A stretch of 18,891 nt of DNA from Euryarchaeota archaeon UBA256. Its GTDB lineage: Archaea; Thermoplasmatota; Poseidoniia; Poseidoniales; Poseidoniaceae. The notes beneath the pieces were generated by a model. The model saw nothing but the letters and a program-made list of their open reading frames with translations. It did no database searches and was not told where the DNA came from. The DNA lies in the NCBI GenBank assembly GCA_002494645.1, contig DACE01000014.1, forward strand, positions 1 to 18,891, in the 5' to 3' direction. The position numbers were made by a program, and so were the translations under genes. This document shows, piece by piece, positions 1 through 6,343 of this stretch (positions are counted from its first letter, which is position 1; every line of letters starts with the position of its first letter).

Positions 1-238
1 CACCGGGTAACACAACCGAAGCAGCGAGAAGGAAGGCCAACCATATGCCAGGCCCCATAATTTCTGCAGCAAACGACGGTGTGACGAAAATCCCTGGCAG
101 CATGGCTGACAAGGAAATGACGACAACACCTGCGAGGCCGATGGTGCGTGTGAGAGTCACCTTCAATTCATCTGAGACCGTTTTCATGTCTCCTGAAGCA
201 ACACCCTGAATGATTTTTCCAACCGAACTCTTCGCCAT
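1..238 (-). CDS. APC-family amino-acid permease, N-terminal fragment (runs off window)
   Basis: Reading the minus strand from the ATG at 238 gives 79 uninterrupted codons to the window edge, so only the N-terminus is present. It has a soluble stretch of about 32 residues (begins MAKSSVGKII), then a hydrophobic segment with GLAGVVVISLSAMLPGIFV, then PSFAAEIMGPGIWLAFLLAA leading into a second helix. The pattern G-hydrophobic-PGIFV followed by AGP-x-hydrophobic is typical of TM1-TM2 of amino acid/polyamine/organocation transporters, where the helix break binds the substrate amine and carboxylate. Family knowledge predicts proton-coupled uptake or exchange of amino acids at the cytoplasmic membrane. 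The gene lies 112 bases after the dioxygenase-deaminase gene on the same strand, so it may supply that pathway, but a palindrome in the gap suggests its own promoter. The substrate cannot be told from this fragment. Confidence 0.8.
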   Translation of the reverse strand, partial: MAKSSVGKIIQGVASGDMKTVSDELKVTLTRTIGLAGVVVISLSAMLPGIFVTPSFAAEIMGPGIWLAFLLAASVVLPG

Positions 239-283
239 ACCGATTCCCCGAATAATGTCTGTAAAGTTTGTTCTTAACTAAGG

Positions 284-303
284 TAATATGCAGTTACATA
301 TTA
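284..303. promoter_or_regulatory. Perfect 7-bp inverted repeat, candidate operator upstream of the permease
   Basis: The sequence is TAATATG-CAGTTA-CATATTA: two perfect 7-base arms around a 6-base centre. It lies 46-65 bases upstream of the permease start codon (minus strand), in the only A/T-rich stretch of the 112-base gap between the permease and the dioxygenase gene. Position and symmetry suit a binding site for a dimeric helix-turn-helix regulator (for example Lrp/AsnC type). The arms also contain TATA-like sequence. It is too A/T-rich, and lacks a following T-run, to be a convincing terminator hairpin. The role is inference. Confidence 0.4.
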
Positions 304-350
304 GGAGTTTGTATTTTATCTCTCATCAATCCCCGAAATCCGGAATAAAA

Positions 351-740
351 TCATTCGCCGAGGTGTACGATTACTTTCATTTCAACAGCGATAGGGGTTG
401 GAAGGGCATCGATGGCCAGTGTTGTTCGGGTAGGGCCAATCTTACCCAGTGTCTCCGCCCAAACGTCATTGTATCCTTTGAAGTCACGCTTCATGTCAAC
501 GAGGAAGGTTGTGACGTCCACGACCTGATCCATTGACGCACCTGCTTCCTCAACAATTCGTTTGACGTTGTTCACGACAGCGTGCGTTTGAGCCTCGATG
601 TCATAATCCAATGGCTCTCCATTTTCATCGTGAATCGGGCCTCCGGGAATGGCATTCGTACCGGGCTGGCGTGGACCAACACCCGAAAGGAAGAGCATGT
701 TGCCCACCCTGCGGGCGTGAGGATAAGCACCGACGGGTTT
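351..740 (-). other. RidA/YjgF-like deaminase domain within the fusion protein
   Basis: This stretch encodes residues 343-471 of the dioxygenase alpha fusion. It is a complete Rid domain of about 128 residues, the usual length of a free-standing family member, with the substrate-carboxylate Arg447 and the downstream Glu462. The similarity is to the 2-aminomuconate deaminase branch, which starts with a P-x-G-x-YPH signature, rather than to housekeeping RidA (2-aminoacrylate deaminase). Predicted reaction: 2-aminomuconate plus water gives 4-oxalocrotonate plus ammonium. Confidence 0.75.
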
Positions 741-1766
741 TGGGGCAGCGTCGGTATTGACCGAACCTTCTGCTTGGGTAGGCTCCCAAAGGCCGGGGCC
801 CGACGATGCTTGCTCTGTCACCGTGACATCCTCTGCATCATCGCTTTCGTCAATCGTATCGAGGACACCCCGTTCACCATGGAAGTATTCAACGTCATCT
901 TCGTCGTATTCTTTGTCTCCAGCACCTGATGGCGTTGGGTCGATTGAAACTACGGCACCACCTGCACCGTGAATCGGCTCGTAGGCAAGTACCTCTCCCG
1001 AGAGGTCGTTCCTATTCCCGTTCATTGCCGATAACCACCACATGGGCTTGAAGGCCACAACCTTCTGCACGCGTATCTGTCTCTGAATCGTACGGGAGAG
1101 TTGTCCGACGTCTTCCAATCGGCCTTGTTTGAGGAATTCAAGGATTTTGAGATTCCATTCATCGTCCTTGAGGGAGTGGATTTTATCCTCTTCGGGGTTG
1201 ATGAAATCGGTGAACATTCGATTGGAAAGAGACATTGCGGTCACCGCCACGGCGCGTCGTCCCTGCGCCTTAATCACGTCAAGGCATGATTTAGCGAGCA
1301 CCGTCGTTTCGCTCCGGTTTGCATACATGTTGGAGGATACAATGACTGCGGGTATGGCATTATCGGGATTGAGGAGTGTCAGAGCAACAACCGAACCGAC
1401 ATCAATCGGAAATCCCTTGTAGTTCACGCAACGGCTTTGAAGTCCACGTTTCCGGTTCGCATCGTCCCAAGCATGAGCGAAGTCTTGGTCGATATTGAAT
1501 GAATATTCAATGGAACCTAAGTCATGAAAATCGTGGTCCACCATTACCCACTCTGGATTCGGGTCCGATTGTATTTGATGCCCGATGATTGATGGCCAAG
1601 TCGTTGAGTAAATGACCAAGAGGTCTGCATCCAGGTCCTTGATGGTCTGAGCTGCTATATCAAAAGCATCCCTCAAACGCTGCCATCCCTCGTTTTGTTC
1701 GGGAGCAAGAACGGTGTGCGGGTGGACAGGAACCACGAATGAGCCCACGACTTGTCCTTCGGTCAT
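351..1766 (-). CDS. 2-aminophenol 1,6-dioxygenase-like alpha subunit fused to a RidA-type 2-aminomuconate deaminase domain
   Basis: 471 residues in three parts. Residues 1-275 are a LigB-type class III extradiol dioxygenase fold. Compared with the beta subunit encoded next door, the metal ligands are gone: Val14 replaces the first His, Thr56 the second His (YSTTW versus LSPHW), Asn182 the catalytic His (SLSN versus SLSH), and Lys235 the Glu. This fits the non-catalytic alpha subunit of heteromeric 2-aminophenol dioxygenases. Residues 280-342 are an acidic, low-complexity linker. Residues 343-471 are a RidA/YjgF domain. GAYPHARRVG, FLSGVGPR and VVDVTTFLVDM resemble 2-aminomuconate deaminases (AmnD/NbaF type), and Arg447 (GPTRTT) and Glu462 (VEMK) keep the 15-residue spacing of the Rid Arg/Glu pair. 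The start ATG overlaps the beta-subunit stop as ATGA, implying translational coupling. The fusion joins ring cleavage to the deamination two steps later. Substrate identity (2-aminophenol or a relative) is inferred. Confidence 0.85.
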   Translation of the reverse strand: MTEGQVVGSFVVPVHPHTVLAPEQNEGWQRLRDAFDIAAQTIKDLDADLLVIYSTTWPSIIGHQIQSDPNPEWVMVDHDFHDLGSIEYSFNIDQDFAHAWDDANRKRGLQSRCVNYKGFPIDVGSVVALTLLNPDNAIPAVIVSSNMYANRSETTVLAKSCLDVIKAQGRRAVAVTAMSLSNRMFTDFINPEEDKIHSLKDDEWNLKILEFLKQGRLEDVGQLSRTIQRQIRVQKVVAFKPMWWLSAMNGNRNDLSGEVLAYEPIHGAGGAVVSIDPTPSGAGDKEYDEDDVEYFHGERGVLDTIDESDDAEDVTVTEQASSGPGLWEPTQAEGSVNTDAAPKPVGAYPHARRVGNMLFLSGVGPRQPGTNAIPGGPIHDENGEPLDYDIEAQTHAVVNNVKRIVEEAGASMDQVVDVTTFLVDMKRDFKGYNDVWAETLGKIGPTRTTLAIDALPTPIAVEMKVIVHLGE

Positions 1767-2665
1767 TCGTCTGCCTCCTCATGTGCGTGGCAGGGCCATT
1801 CAACAACGGCATTGCCCGTTCCGATGATCGTTCCGTAGCCGTGAAGAACGGCCGGATAGTCAGGGACGTTAAGCGTCGACAGTAACCAAGAAAGTCCCCC
1901 ACCATCACTTTCTGCGATGGCTTGTTCGGTGAATTCAGGCATTTCATCGAGAATCCGCTGAGCCTGTCCGGTTCGCATGTATTCGATGATTCGCATGTCC
2001 CACAAGTGCATGGCGTGGCTGGTGATGTGTTCTTTACTCATGTCTTCAGGAACTTCTGATTCCGTAGTAAAGTGGCGGTGTGAGAGGGAATTGCTTGCCA
2101 GCACAACGACTCGCTTTCCACTTGCTTCAATCGCTCGCCGTGTTACTCGTCCAAGTTCAATCATGATCTCTTGCATGACCTCAACCGAATAATACGCAGT
2201 AGAACGGTTGCTCGAGAGGACCACCATCGGTTTATCCCATTCGGGGTTGAACAGGTGACCGGTTGTGATGGTTCCATAATCGACTCGGAAATCAGGATTC
2301 TCCATCATCTTGACTGGCAATCCTGCCGATGCTGCTTCGTCATGTATGGCTTTGGCGAGGTCAACATCGATGTTCAAATCGTAGTGATAGCGGAAGAGGT
2401 TCGGGAATATTGGGTCCACTGAGAGGCCTTGGAAATGTGGGAGCCCGAGAAAATGGGTGCCAATGTAGGTTTGCCAGTGCGGGGAAAGGACAACGATGGC
2501 ATCGTATTCAATATCAGCCAATGAGGCACGCAAGCGTTCGTATCCCCATCTGAGTTGTTCCCAGCCACCTTCGGCTACAGGTTCGTTTTGTGGAGGGTTT
2601 TCTGCGTAAACCAAATGCGGCGGATGTGGGGCGATGCAACCTGCAACGATTTTTCCCTTCACCAT
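1763..2665 (-). CDS. 2-aminophenol 1,6-dioxygenase-like catalytic (beta) subunit, LigB-type class III extradiol dioxygenase
   Basis: 300 residues, close to the roughly 305 of AmnB/CnbCb. It is a soluble, Fe(II)-dependent ring-cleaving enzyme that opens the ring next to the amino/hydroxyl pair. The conserved residues fall one place from the AmnB numbering as I recall it: His14 (IAPHPPH), His63 (LSPHW) and Glu252 (AESDGGG) as the iron 2-His-1-carboxylate set, and His196 (SLSHRHF) as the acid/base His. A heteromer with the ligand-less alpha subunit is expected from the neighbouring overlapping gene. The ATG at 2665 has GGAGG four bases upstream (2670-2674), so the start is well supported. Related family enzymes cleave homoprotocatechuate or protocatechuate. 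The Rid fusion and the semialdehyde dehydrogenase nearby favour an aminophenol-type substrate. Confidence 0.85.
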   Translation of the reverse strand: MVKGKIVAGCIAPHPPHLVYAENPPQNEPVAEGGWEQLRWGYERLRASLADIEYDAIVVLSPHWQTYIGTHFLGLPHFQGLSVDPIFPNLFRYHYDLNIDVDLAKAIHDEAASAGLPVKMMENPDFRVDYGTITTGHLFNPEWDKPMVVLSSNRSTAYYSVEVMQEIMIELGRVTRRAIEASGKRVVVLASNSLSHRHFTTESEVPEDMSKEHITSHAMHLWDMRIIEYMRTGQAQRILDEMPEFTEQAIAESDGGGLSWLLSTLNVPDYPAVLHGYGTIIGTGNAVVEWPCHAHEEADE

Positions 2666-2719
2666 GTTTCCTCCAGCCCGCCGAGGTTTAAGTCATCATC
2701 GGACACAACACATCAACCG
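2666..2719. promoter_or_regulatory. Divergent promoter region between the dioxygenase genes and a membrane-protein gene
   Basis: This 54-base gap separates the dioxygenase ATG (minus, 2665) from the TTG start chosen for the membrane protein (plus, 2720). A single TATA-like box, TTTAAG on plus and CTTAAA on minus, lies at about 2687-2692. It is about 24 bases from the dioxygenase start and about 31 from the TTG, so one near-symmetric element could serve both directions in archaeal style. The minus-strand gene also has a GGAGG site at 2670-2674. No other TATA candidate is visible. Functional assignment is inference. Confidence 0.35.
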
Positions 2720-3259
2720 TTGAGCAAGGCTAAGTCTCAAACACCACGAGCCTTTGGAACGCATGTGAGCGAAGCGAGCGATTCAGGCCTTGTCGTTGAA
2801 GAAGTCGTTGCCCCGATTGCTCCTTCTGCGACGTGGAAGGAAACCTGGATCAACGTCATCGCACCTGCCCTCTTTGGTCTGATCGTTGCGAGCATATGGC
2901 AGTGGAAAGTACAATCCATGCTCCCTTGGGGTCTTCCCAATCCAATTCAAGGCGCACTTCTGATGATGCTTCTCTTCTCCCCTCTCTTTCATTATGCTTT
3001 GACCGACCAGCCGATGAAACGATGGACGGAATACGCCCTTGGCGTCGCAGTATTGGGTGGGTTTTTCGTTGTTGTTTGGCTCATGGGTGTTGGAGGTTTC
3101 GTCTGCGGAGGCTACCTCGCAGCCATCGTCTGGGTGGCCATCAGCACCTCATGGTGGCGCTTCCACCTGCCACCATTCCGTTCGGCCTTGTGGCATACGC
3201 TGGGCGTGAATATGGGTGCCTTTGGAGGTGCCTTTCTCGCGTTCGCTATCGTGGGCTGA
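2720..3259 (+). CDS. Small polytopic membrane protein of unknown function
   Basis: 179 residues if it starts at the TTG at 2720. The open frame extends back into the dioxygenase gene, but that part (from 2555) is an unlikely Cys/Arg-rich antisense stretch. The first about 38 residues are polar (MSKAKSQTPRAFG), then about five hydrophobic helices follow near residues 43-60, 78-92, 104-121, 123-143 and 158-178. Trp-rich patches (WKETW, WQWK, STSWWRF) sit at the helix borders. There is no Shine-Dalgarno site before the TTG, and the TATA-like box 31 bases upstream suggests a leaderless message. I do not recognise a family. It is divergent from the dioxygenase genes, and its stop codon abuts the PanB stop. 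A transport or membrane-integrity role would be a guess. Confidence 0.6.
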   Translation: MSKAKSQTPRAFGTHVSEASDSGLVVEEVVAPIAPSATWKETWINVIAPALFGLIVASIWQWKVQSMLPWGLPNPIQGALLMMLLFSPLFHYALTDQPMKRWTEYALGVAVLGGFFVVVWLMGVGGFVCGGYLAAIVWVAISTSWWRFHLPPFRSALWHTLGVNMGAFGGAFLAFAIVG

Positions 3260-4087
3260 TCACGAGGTATAGGATTCCTCATCGTTCGGGAAATCTCCGC
3301 TTCGAACATCTCCACAATAGGATTTCAATGCTCCGTCAATTTCCTCAGCGAGGTTGAGATAGCGTCGTAAAAACCGTGGCGAGAAGTCCATGGTGATGCC
3401 CAGCAAATCATGCAGCACCAAGACTTGACCGTCAACGTCCGGGCCAGCGCCAATGCCAATGGTTGGAATGCTGATGGATTGTGCGACCTTCTTGGCCAAC
3501 TCACGAGGTATTTTTTCAAGAACGATGGCAAAGCAGCCAGCGGCTTCGAGTAATTTCGCATCTTCAATCAATTTCTCTGCCTCAGTGTCTTCTTTTGCCC
3601 GCACAGAGTAGGTGCCAAATTTGTAAATGGATTGTGGGGTTAAGCCCAGATGACCCATGACCGGTATACCAGCAGTAAGAATTCGCTCAACGGATTCGAC
3701 GATTTCACTTCCTCCTTCGAGTTTGACGGCGTGGCCACTGGCTTCTTTCATGATTCTGATGGCCGAATCAAGTGCATGGCGGGAATTTCCCTGATAGGTT
3801 CCAAAGGGCATGTCAACGACCAAGAGGGCTCGGTCAACGGCTCGTTCAACACATTGCGCATGGTAGATCATGTGGTCGAGGGTCATCGGCACGGTGGTGG
3901 CCTGTCCAGCCATCACGTTGGAGGCTGAATCGCCCACCAAGATGACGTCCACACCAGCTTGGTCAACAAGACGGGCGAGAGAATAATCATATGCGGTGAG
4001 CATGGTGATTTTTTCACCTGCTCGCTTCATTTCCTGAAGCGTGTGGGTCGTGACCTTTCGAGCGTTGCCGTGAACCGACATGGACAT
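3260..4087 (-). CDS. panB: 3-methyl-2-oxobutanoate hydroxymethyltransferase (PanB)
   Basis: PanB transfers a hydroxymethyl group from methylene-tetrahydrofolate (or the archaeal pterin equivalent) to 2-oxoisovalerate, making ketopantoate for pantothenate and CoA. From the ATG at 4087 it is 275 residues, near the usual 265-275. The signature residues are in order: ITMLTAYDY, metal-ligand Asp53 (VGDSASNV), Asp92 (VVDMPFGTYQ), Glu124 (KLEGG), the glycine-rich VMGHLGLTPQS, general base Glu191 (IVLEKIP), and IGIGAG. An in-frame ATG at 4171 would add 28 Asn/Ser/Gly-rich residues overlapping the upstream Lon-domain gene. Family alignments start close to KVTTHTLQEMK, so I prefer 4087 or 4081. It is the last gene of the long minus-strand run. 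A biosynthetic enzyme at the end of a catabolic cluster is unexpected and may only reflect compact packing. Confidence 0.93.
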   Translation of the reverse strand: MSMSVHGNARKVTTHTLQEMKRAGEKITMLTAYDYSLARLVDQAGVDVILVGDSASNVMAGQATTVPMTLDHMIYHAQCVERAVDRALLVVDMPFGTYQGNSRHALDSAIRIMKEASGHAVKLEGGSEIVESVERILTAGIPVMGHLGLTPQSIYKFGTYSVRAKEDTEAEKLIEDAKLLEAAGCFAIVLEKIPRELAKKVAQSISIPTIGIGAGPDVDGQVLVLHDLLGITMDFSPRFLRRYLNLAEEIDGALKSYCGDVRSGDFPNDEESYTS

Positions 4088-4124
4088 TCCAAGCGGAGCG
4101 GTGTTTTCAAAGGCTCCCCCGGCA

Positions 4125-4862
4125 TTATTCCCATTCACGAATGAAGGCGGGGAGGTGTTCGTTGAATTCATTCATCATCTCGCCAACGGTTGATGATGCC
4201 AGTAATTGCTGCCGAGCCTCAAGTCCATCAAGACACAGAGCGGCGATGTTGTAGATGGATTTCACGGACTCGGTGACATTTTCCTCACAAATCGTTTCAA
4301 TCCACTCCGAGAGCATGGTCTCGTTGATGCTCATGTTTTCTCCGGCACGAGCCACGACCTTGCGTACGATGTCCTTGAGGTAATCCTGTGTATCTTCATC
4401 CAATACACCTTTTTCCTCAAGATAGGTGACTTTACCTGAGATGTAGAGTGAAGGATTGGGATGGTCTTCGGGAACCTGCTCCATGAGCGTATGGACGTCT
4501 GGTAGCATGCCTTCATCGCTCACCAAATCAGACATGCTCGGGTCGCTGAAGGGTGGTAATGCGGGCTCAATGACTTCATCGATGAAAAATCGCCGCCCTC
4601 CAGTGATGGTGATGAAGTGGTGCACTCCCCGTGTCTCATGATGAACAATGATTGCTTCACATCCGTGGCGTCGGGGACCATCCCAACCGTTTGCAGGGGC
4701 AAAGGAATCATTGAGGACGAGTCCAAAGGGTCGCTCATCAAGGATGCATGTGTCGAGCATTTGGCGATAGCGAGGCTCGAAGACCCTTAATTCTTGGATT
4801 TCGCCAGGAAAAAGAACCATGGGGAGCACAAAGAGCGGTAGGGCGTCTTCGTCCATACACAT
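4125..4862 (-). CDS. Lon N-terminal (substrate-binding) domain protein, no ATPase or protease
   Basis: 245 residues from the ATG at 4862 (a second ATG is at 4856). An upstream in-frame ATG at 4949 would overlap the ALDH 3' end by 55 bases. The N-terminal half matches the PUA-like Lon substrate-binding domain: LPLFVLPMVLFPGEIQELRV, FEPRYRQML, RPFGLVLN, GCEAIIVHHETRGVHHFITI and GGRRFFIDE. The second half is helical (DTQDYLKDIVRKV, SIYNIAALCLDGLEARQQL), as in bacterial stand-alone LonB-N proteins and the cereblon-type fold. No Walker motifs or Ser-Lys dyad follow, so this is not a protease. Its partner is unknown; the family is thought to bind peptides or unfolded proteins. It sits between the ALDH gene (32-base gap) and panB, probably in the same transcript. 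Confidence 0.85.
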   Translation of the reverse strand: MCMDEDALPLFVLPMVLFPGEIQELRVFEPRYRQMLDTCILDERPFGLVLNDSFAPANGWDGPRRHGCEAIIVHHETRGVHHFITITGGRRFFIDEVIEPALPPFSDPSMSDLVSDEGMLPDVHTLMEQVPEDHPNPSLYISGKVTYLEEKGVLDEDTQDYLKDIVRKVVARAGENMSINETMLSEWIETICEENVTESVKSIYNIAALCLDGLEARQQLLASSTVGEMMNEFNEHLPAFIREWE

Positions 4863-4894
4863 AGCATGGACGTTGGGCTTTTGAACATGTGTTC

Positions 4895-6343
4895 TCAAGG
4901 TTGACGAATGCAAATGTTGGTCAATTCTGAAAAGAAGTCCATTGACCATCGCCCGCCTTCCCGTCCAACACCCGATTGTTTGACGCCTCCGAAGGGCGTG
5001 CGAAGGTCTCGGTTAAGCCAGGTATTGACCCAAACGATGCCGCTTTCTACGTTTCGAGCGAAGGTGTGACCGCGTTGGATGTCGGCGGTCCAAACTGAGC
5101 CAGCCAATCCATAATCGGTGGCGTTGGCCATGGTGATGGCTTCTTCGTCAGATGCGAAGGTATGAACGGTGACAACAGGTCCGAAAATTTCCTCAGTGGC
5201 CGTTCGAGATGATATGGGGAGGTTGGCAAAGACCGTTGGGCGAAGGAAAGCCCCTTGCTCTGGCATGTCGGCCAAGGGGGCTTGGGTGCTCGTACCACCT
5301 GTGAGGATGTTGCCACCTTCCTCAAGACCCAATGTGATGTAGGCCTCGACCTTGTCACGGTGGTCCATGGAGATGACCGATCCCATTTGTGTGGCTTCAT
5401 TCATGGGGTCGCCGACCTTCAACGCGCTGACTTTTGCCGTAAATGCATCAATAAAAGCCTCGTAAATGCTTTCATGAACCAAAATTCTTGAACCGCACAA
5501 GCAGACTTGTCCTGAGTTGGTAAAGGATGCCCGCACAATCTCGTCCATGATGGAGTCAAGAGGGGCGTCATCCAGAAGGATTGTTGCATTTTTACCACCC
5601 AATTCCAATGACAATTTTTTGAACATGGGTGCTGCTGTAGCGGCGACAATTCGGCCGGTTGATGTGCCTCCTGTGAATGAGATTCCACCGATTGAAGGAT
5701 GCTCTACAATGGCTTGCCCAACCTCAGGACCGTAGCCGTTGACGAGATTGAAAACACCTTTTGGAAATTCCAGTTCGTGAAGAGTTTCTGCCAGCAGGTG
5801 TGCGGTAAGTGGTGTTAATTCCGATGGTTTGGCAACGATGGTGTTGCCCATCAACAAGGCAGGAGCGACCTTCCACGTCAGAAGATACAAGGGAAGATTC
5901 CAGGGAGTGATCAATCCAACACAGCCCACCGGCGTGCGATGCACATAATTGATAGCCCCGTGGTCAGAAAAGGTTGGAGAAGTATCATCTTCGCCCATGC
6001 TTGCGAAGAATCGGAAATTGCTGACCGACCGACTCGCATCAACCCTGCGTGCAAGTGATATCGGTTTACCCGTATCCAGTGATTCCAGACGGGCGATGGT
6101 TTCTGATTTTGCTTCAAGAGCGTCAGCGATGGTATGAAGCCATTTCACGCGTTGCTCAAGAGTGGTAGCACTCCACGAGGCTGACGCTGTGAGCGCTGCT
6201 TGAGTTGCTGCTTCAACATCCTCACCGTTTGAACGAGCGACTTCCGCCAATGGTTCCCCCGTTGCAGGGTTCACAGTGAGGAGAGTTTTTCCCGAATGAG
6301 ATTCAACAAATTGGCCATCGATATAGTTGAGAACGGGGTTCAA
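4895..6343 (-). CDS. 2-aminomuconic / 2-hydroxymuconic semialdehyde dehydrogenase (ALDH superfamily)
   Basis: 482 residues from a TTG at 6343. An open frame continues to 6556 but lies over the preceding gene. The TTG is preferred because it forms a TTGA overlap with that gene's stop, has GGAGGTG at 6349-6355, and puts NYIDGQFV at residue 6 as in homologues. The enzyme is a cytosolic NAD-dependent dehydrogenase of the AmnC/NbaE/ALDH8A1 group. Visible residues (TTG numbering) are Asn149 (ITPWNLP), Glu247 (LELGGKN) and catalytic Cys281 (SGQVCLCGS), plus EEIFGPV. The motif NRDLRTPFGG near residues 444-453 is typical of enzymes acting on aminomuconic or hydroxymuconic semialdehyde, where Arg contacts the substrate carboxylate. 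It would oxidise the ring-cleavage product made by the dioxygenase at 351-2665. A succinate-semialdehyde or betaine-aldehyde role is less likely because of that motif. Confidence 0.88.
   Translation of the reverse strand: MNPVLNYIDGQFVESHSGKTLLTVNPATGEPLAEVARSNGEDVEAATQAALTASASWSATTLEQRVKWLHTIADALEAKSETIARLESLDTGKPISLARRVDASRSVSNFRFFASMGEDDTSPTFSDHGAINYVHRTPVGCVGLITPWNLPLYLLTWKVAPALLMGNTIVAKPSELTPLTAHLLAETLHELEFPKGVFNLVNGYGPEVGQAIVEHPSIGGISFTGGTSTGRIVAATAAPMFKKLSLELGGKNATILLDDAPLDSIMDEIVRASFTNSGQVCLCGSRILVHESIYEAFIDAFTAKVSALKVGDPMNEATQMGSVISMDHRDKVEAYITLGLEEGGNILTGGTSTQAPLADMPEQGAFLRPTVFANLPISSRTATEEIFGPVVTVHTFASDEEAITMANATDYGLAGSVWTADIQRGHTFARNVESGIVWVNTWLNRDLRTPFGGVKQSGVGREGGRWSMDFFSELTNICIRQP

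Noticed and set aside
331..350. Possible terminator hairpin just after the dioxygenase-deaminase gene (CCG...CGG with nearby T residues)
   Set aside because: The stem is only three or four bases and the T-run precedes it on the transcript, so it is not convincing.
351..2665. Reading as a homoprotocatechuate or protocatechuate meta-cleavage system, or as a Memo-type protein
   Set aside because: The degenerate-alpha/active-beta pair plus the aminomuconate-deaminase-like Rid domain and the aminomuconic-type ALDH fit an aminophenol pathway better. The iron ligands are complete in beta, unlike Memo.
2555..2719. N-terminal extension of the plus-strand membrane protein into the dioxygenase gene
   Set aside because: Antisense to the conserved start of the dioxygenase beta subunit, with Cys/Arg/Trp-rich composition unlike a real N-terminus.
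4088..4171. 28-residue extension of PanB
   Set aside because: Low-complexity Asn/Ser/Gly sequence that partly overlaps the Lon-domain gene and is not part of the PanB fold. Kept only as an alternative start.
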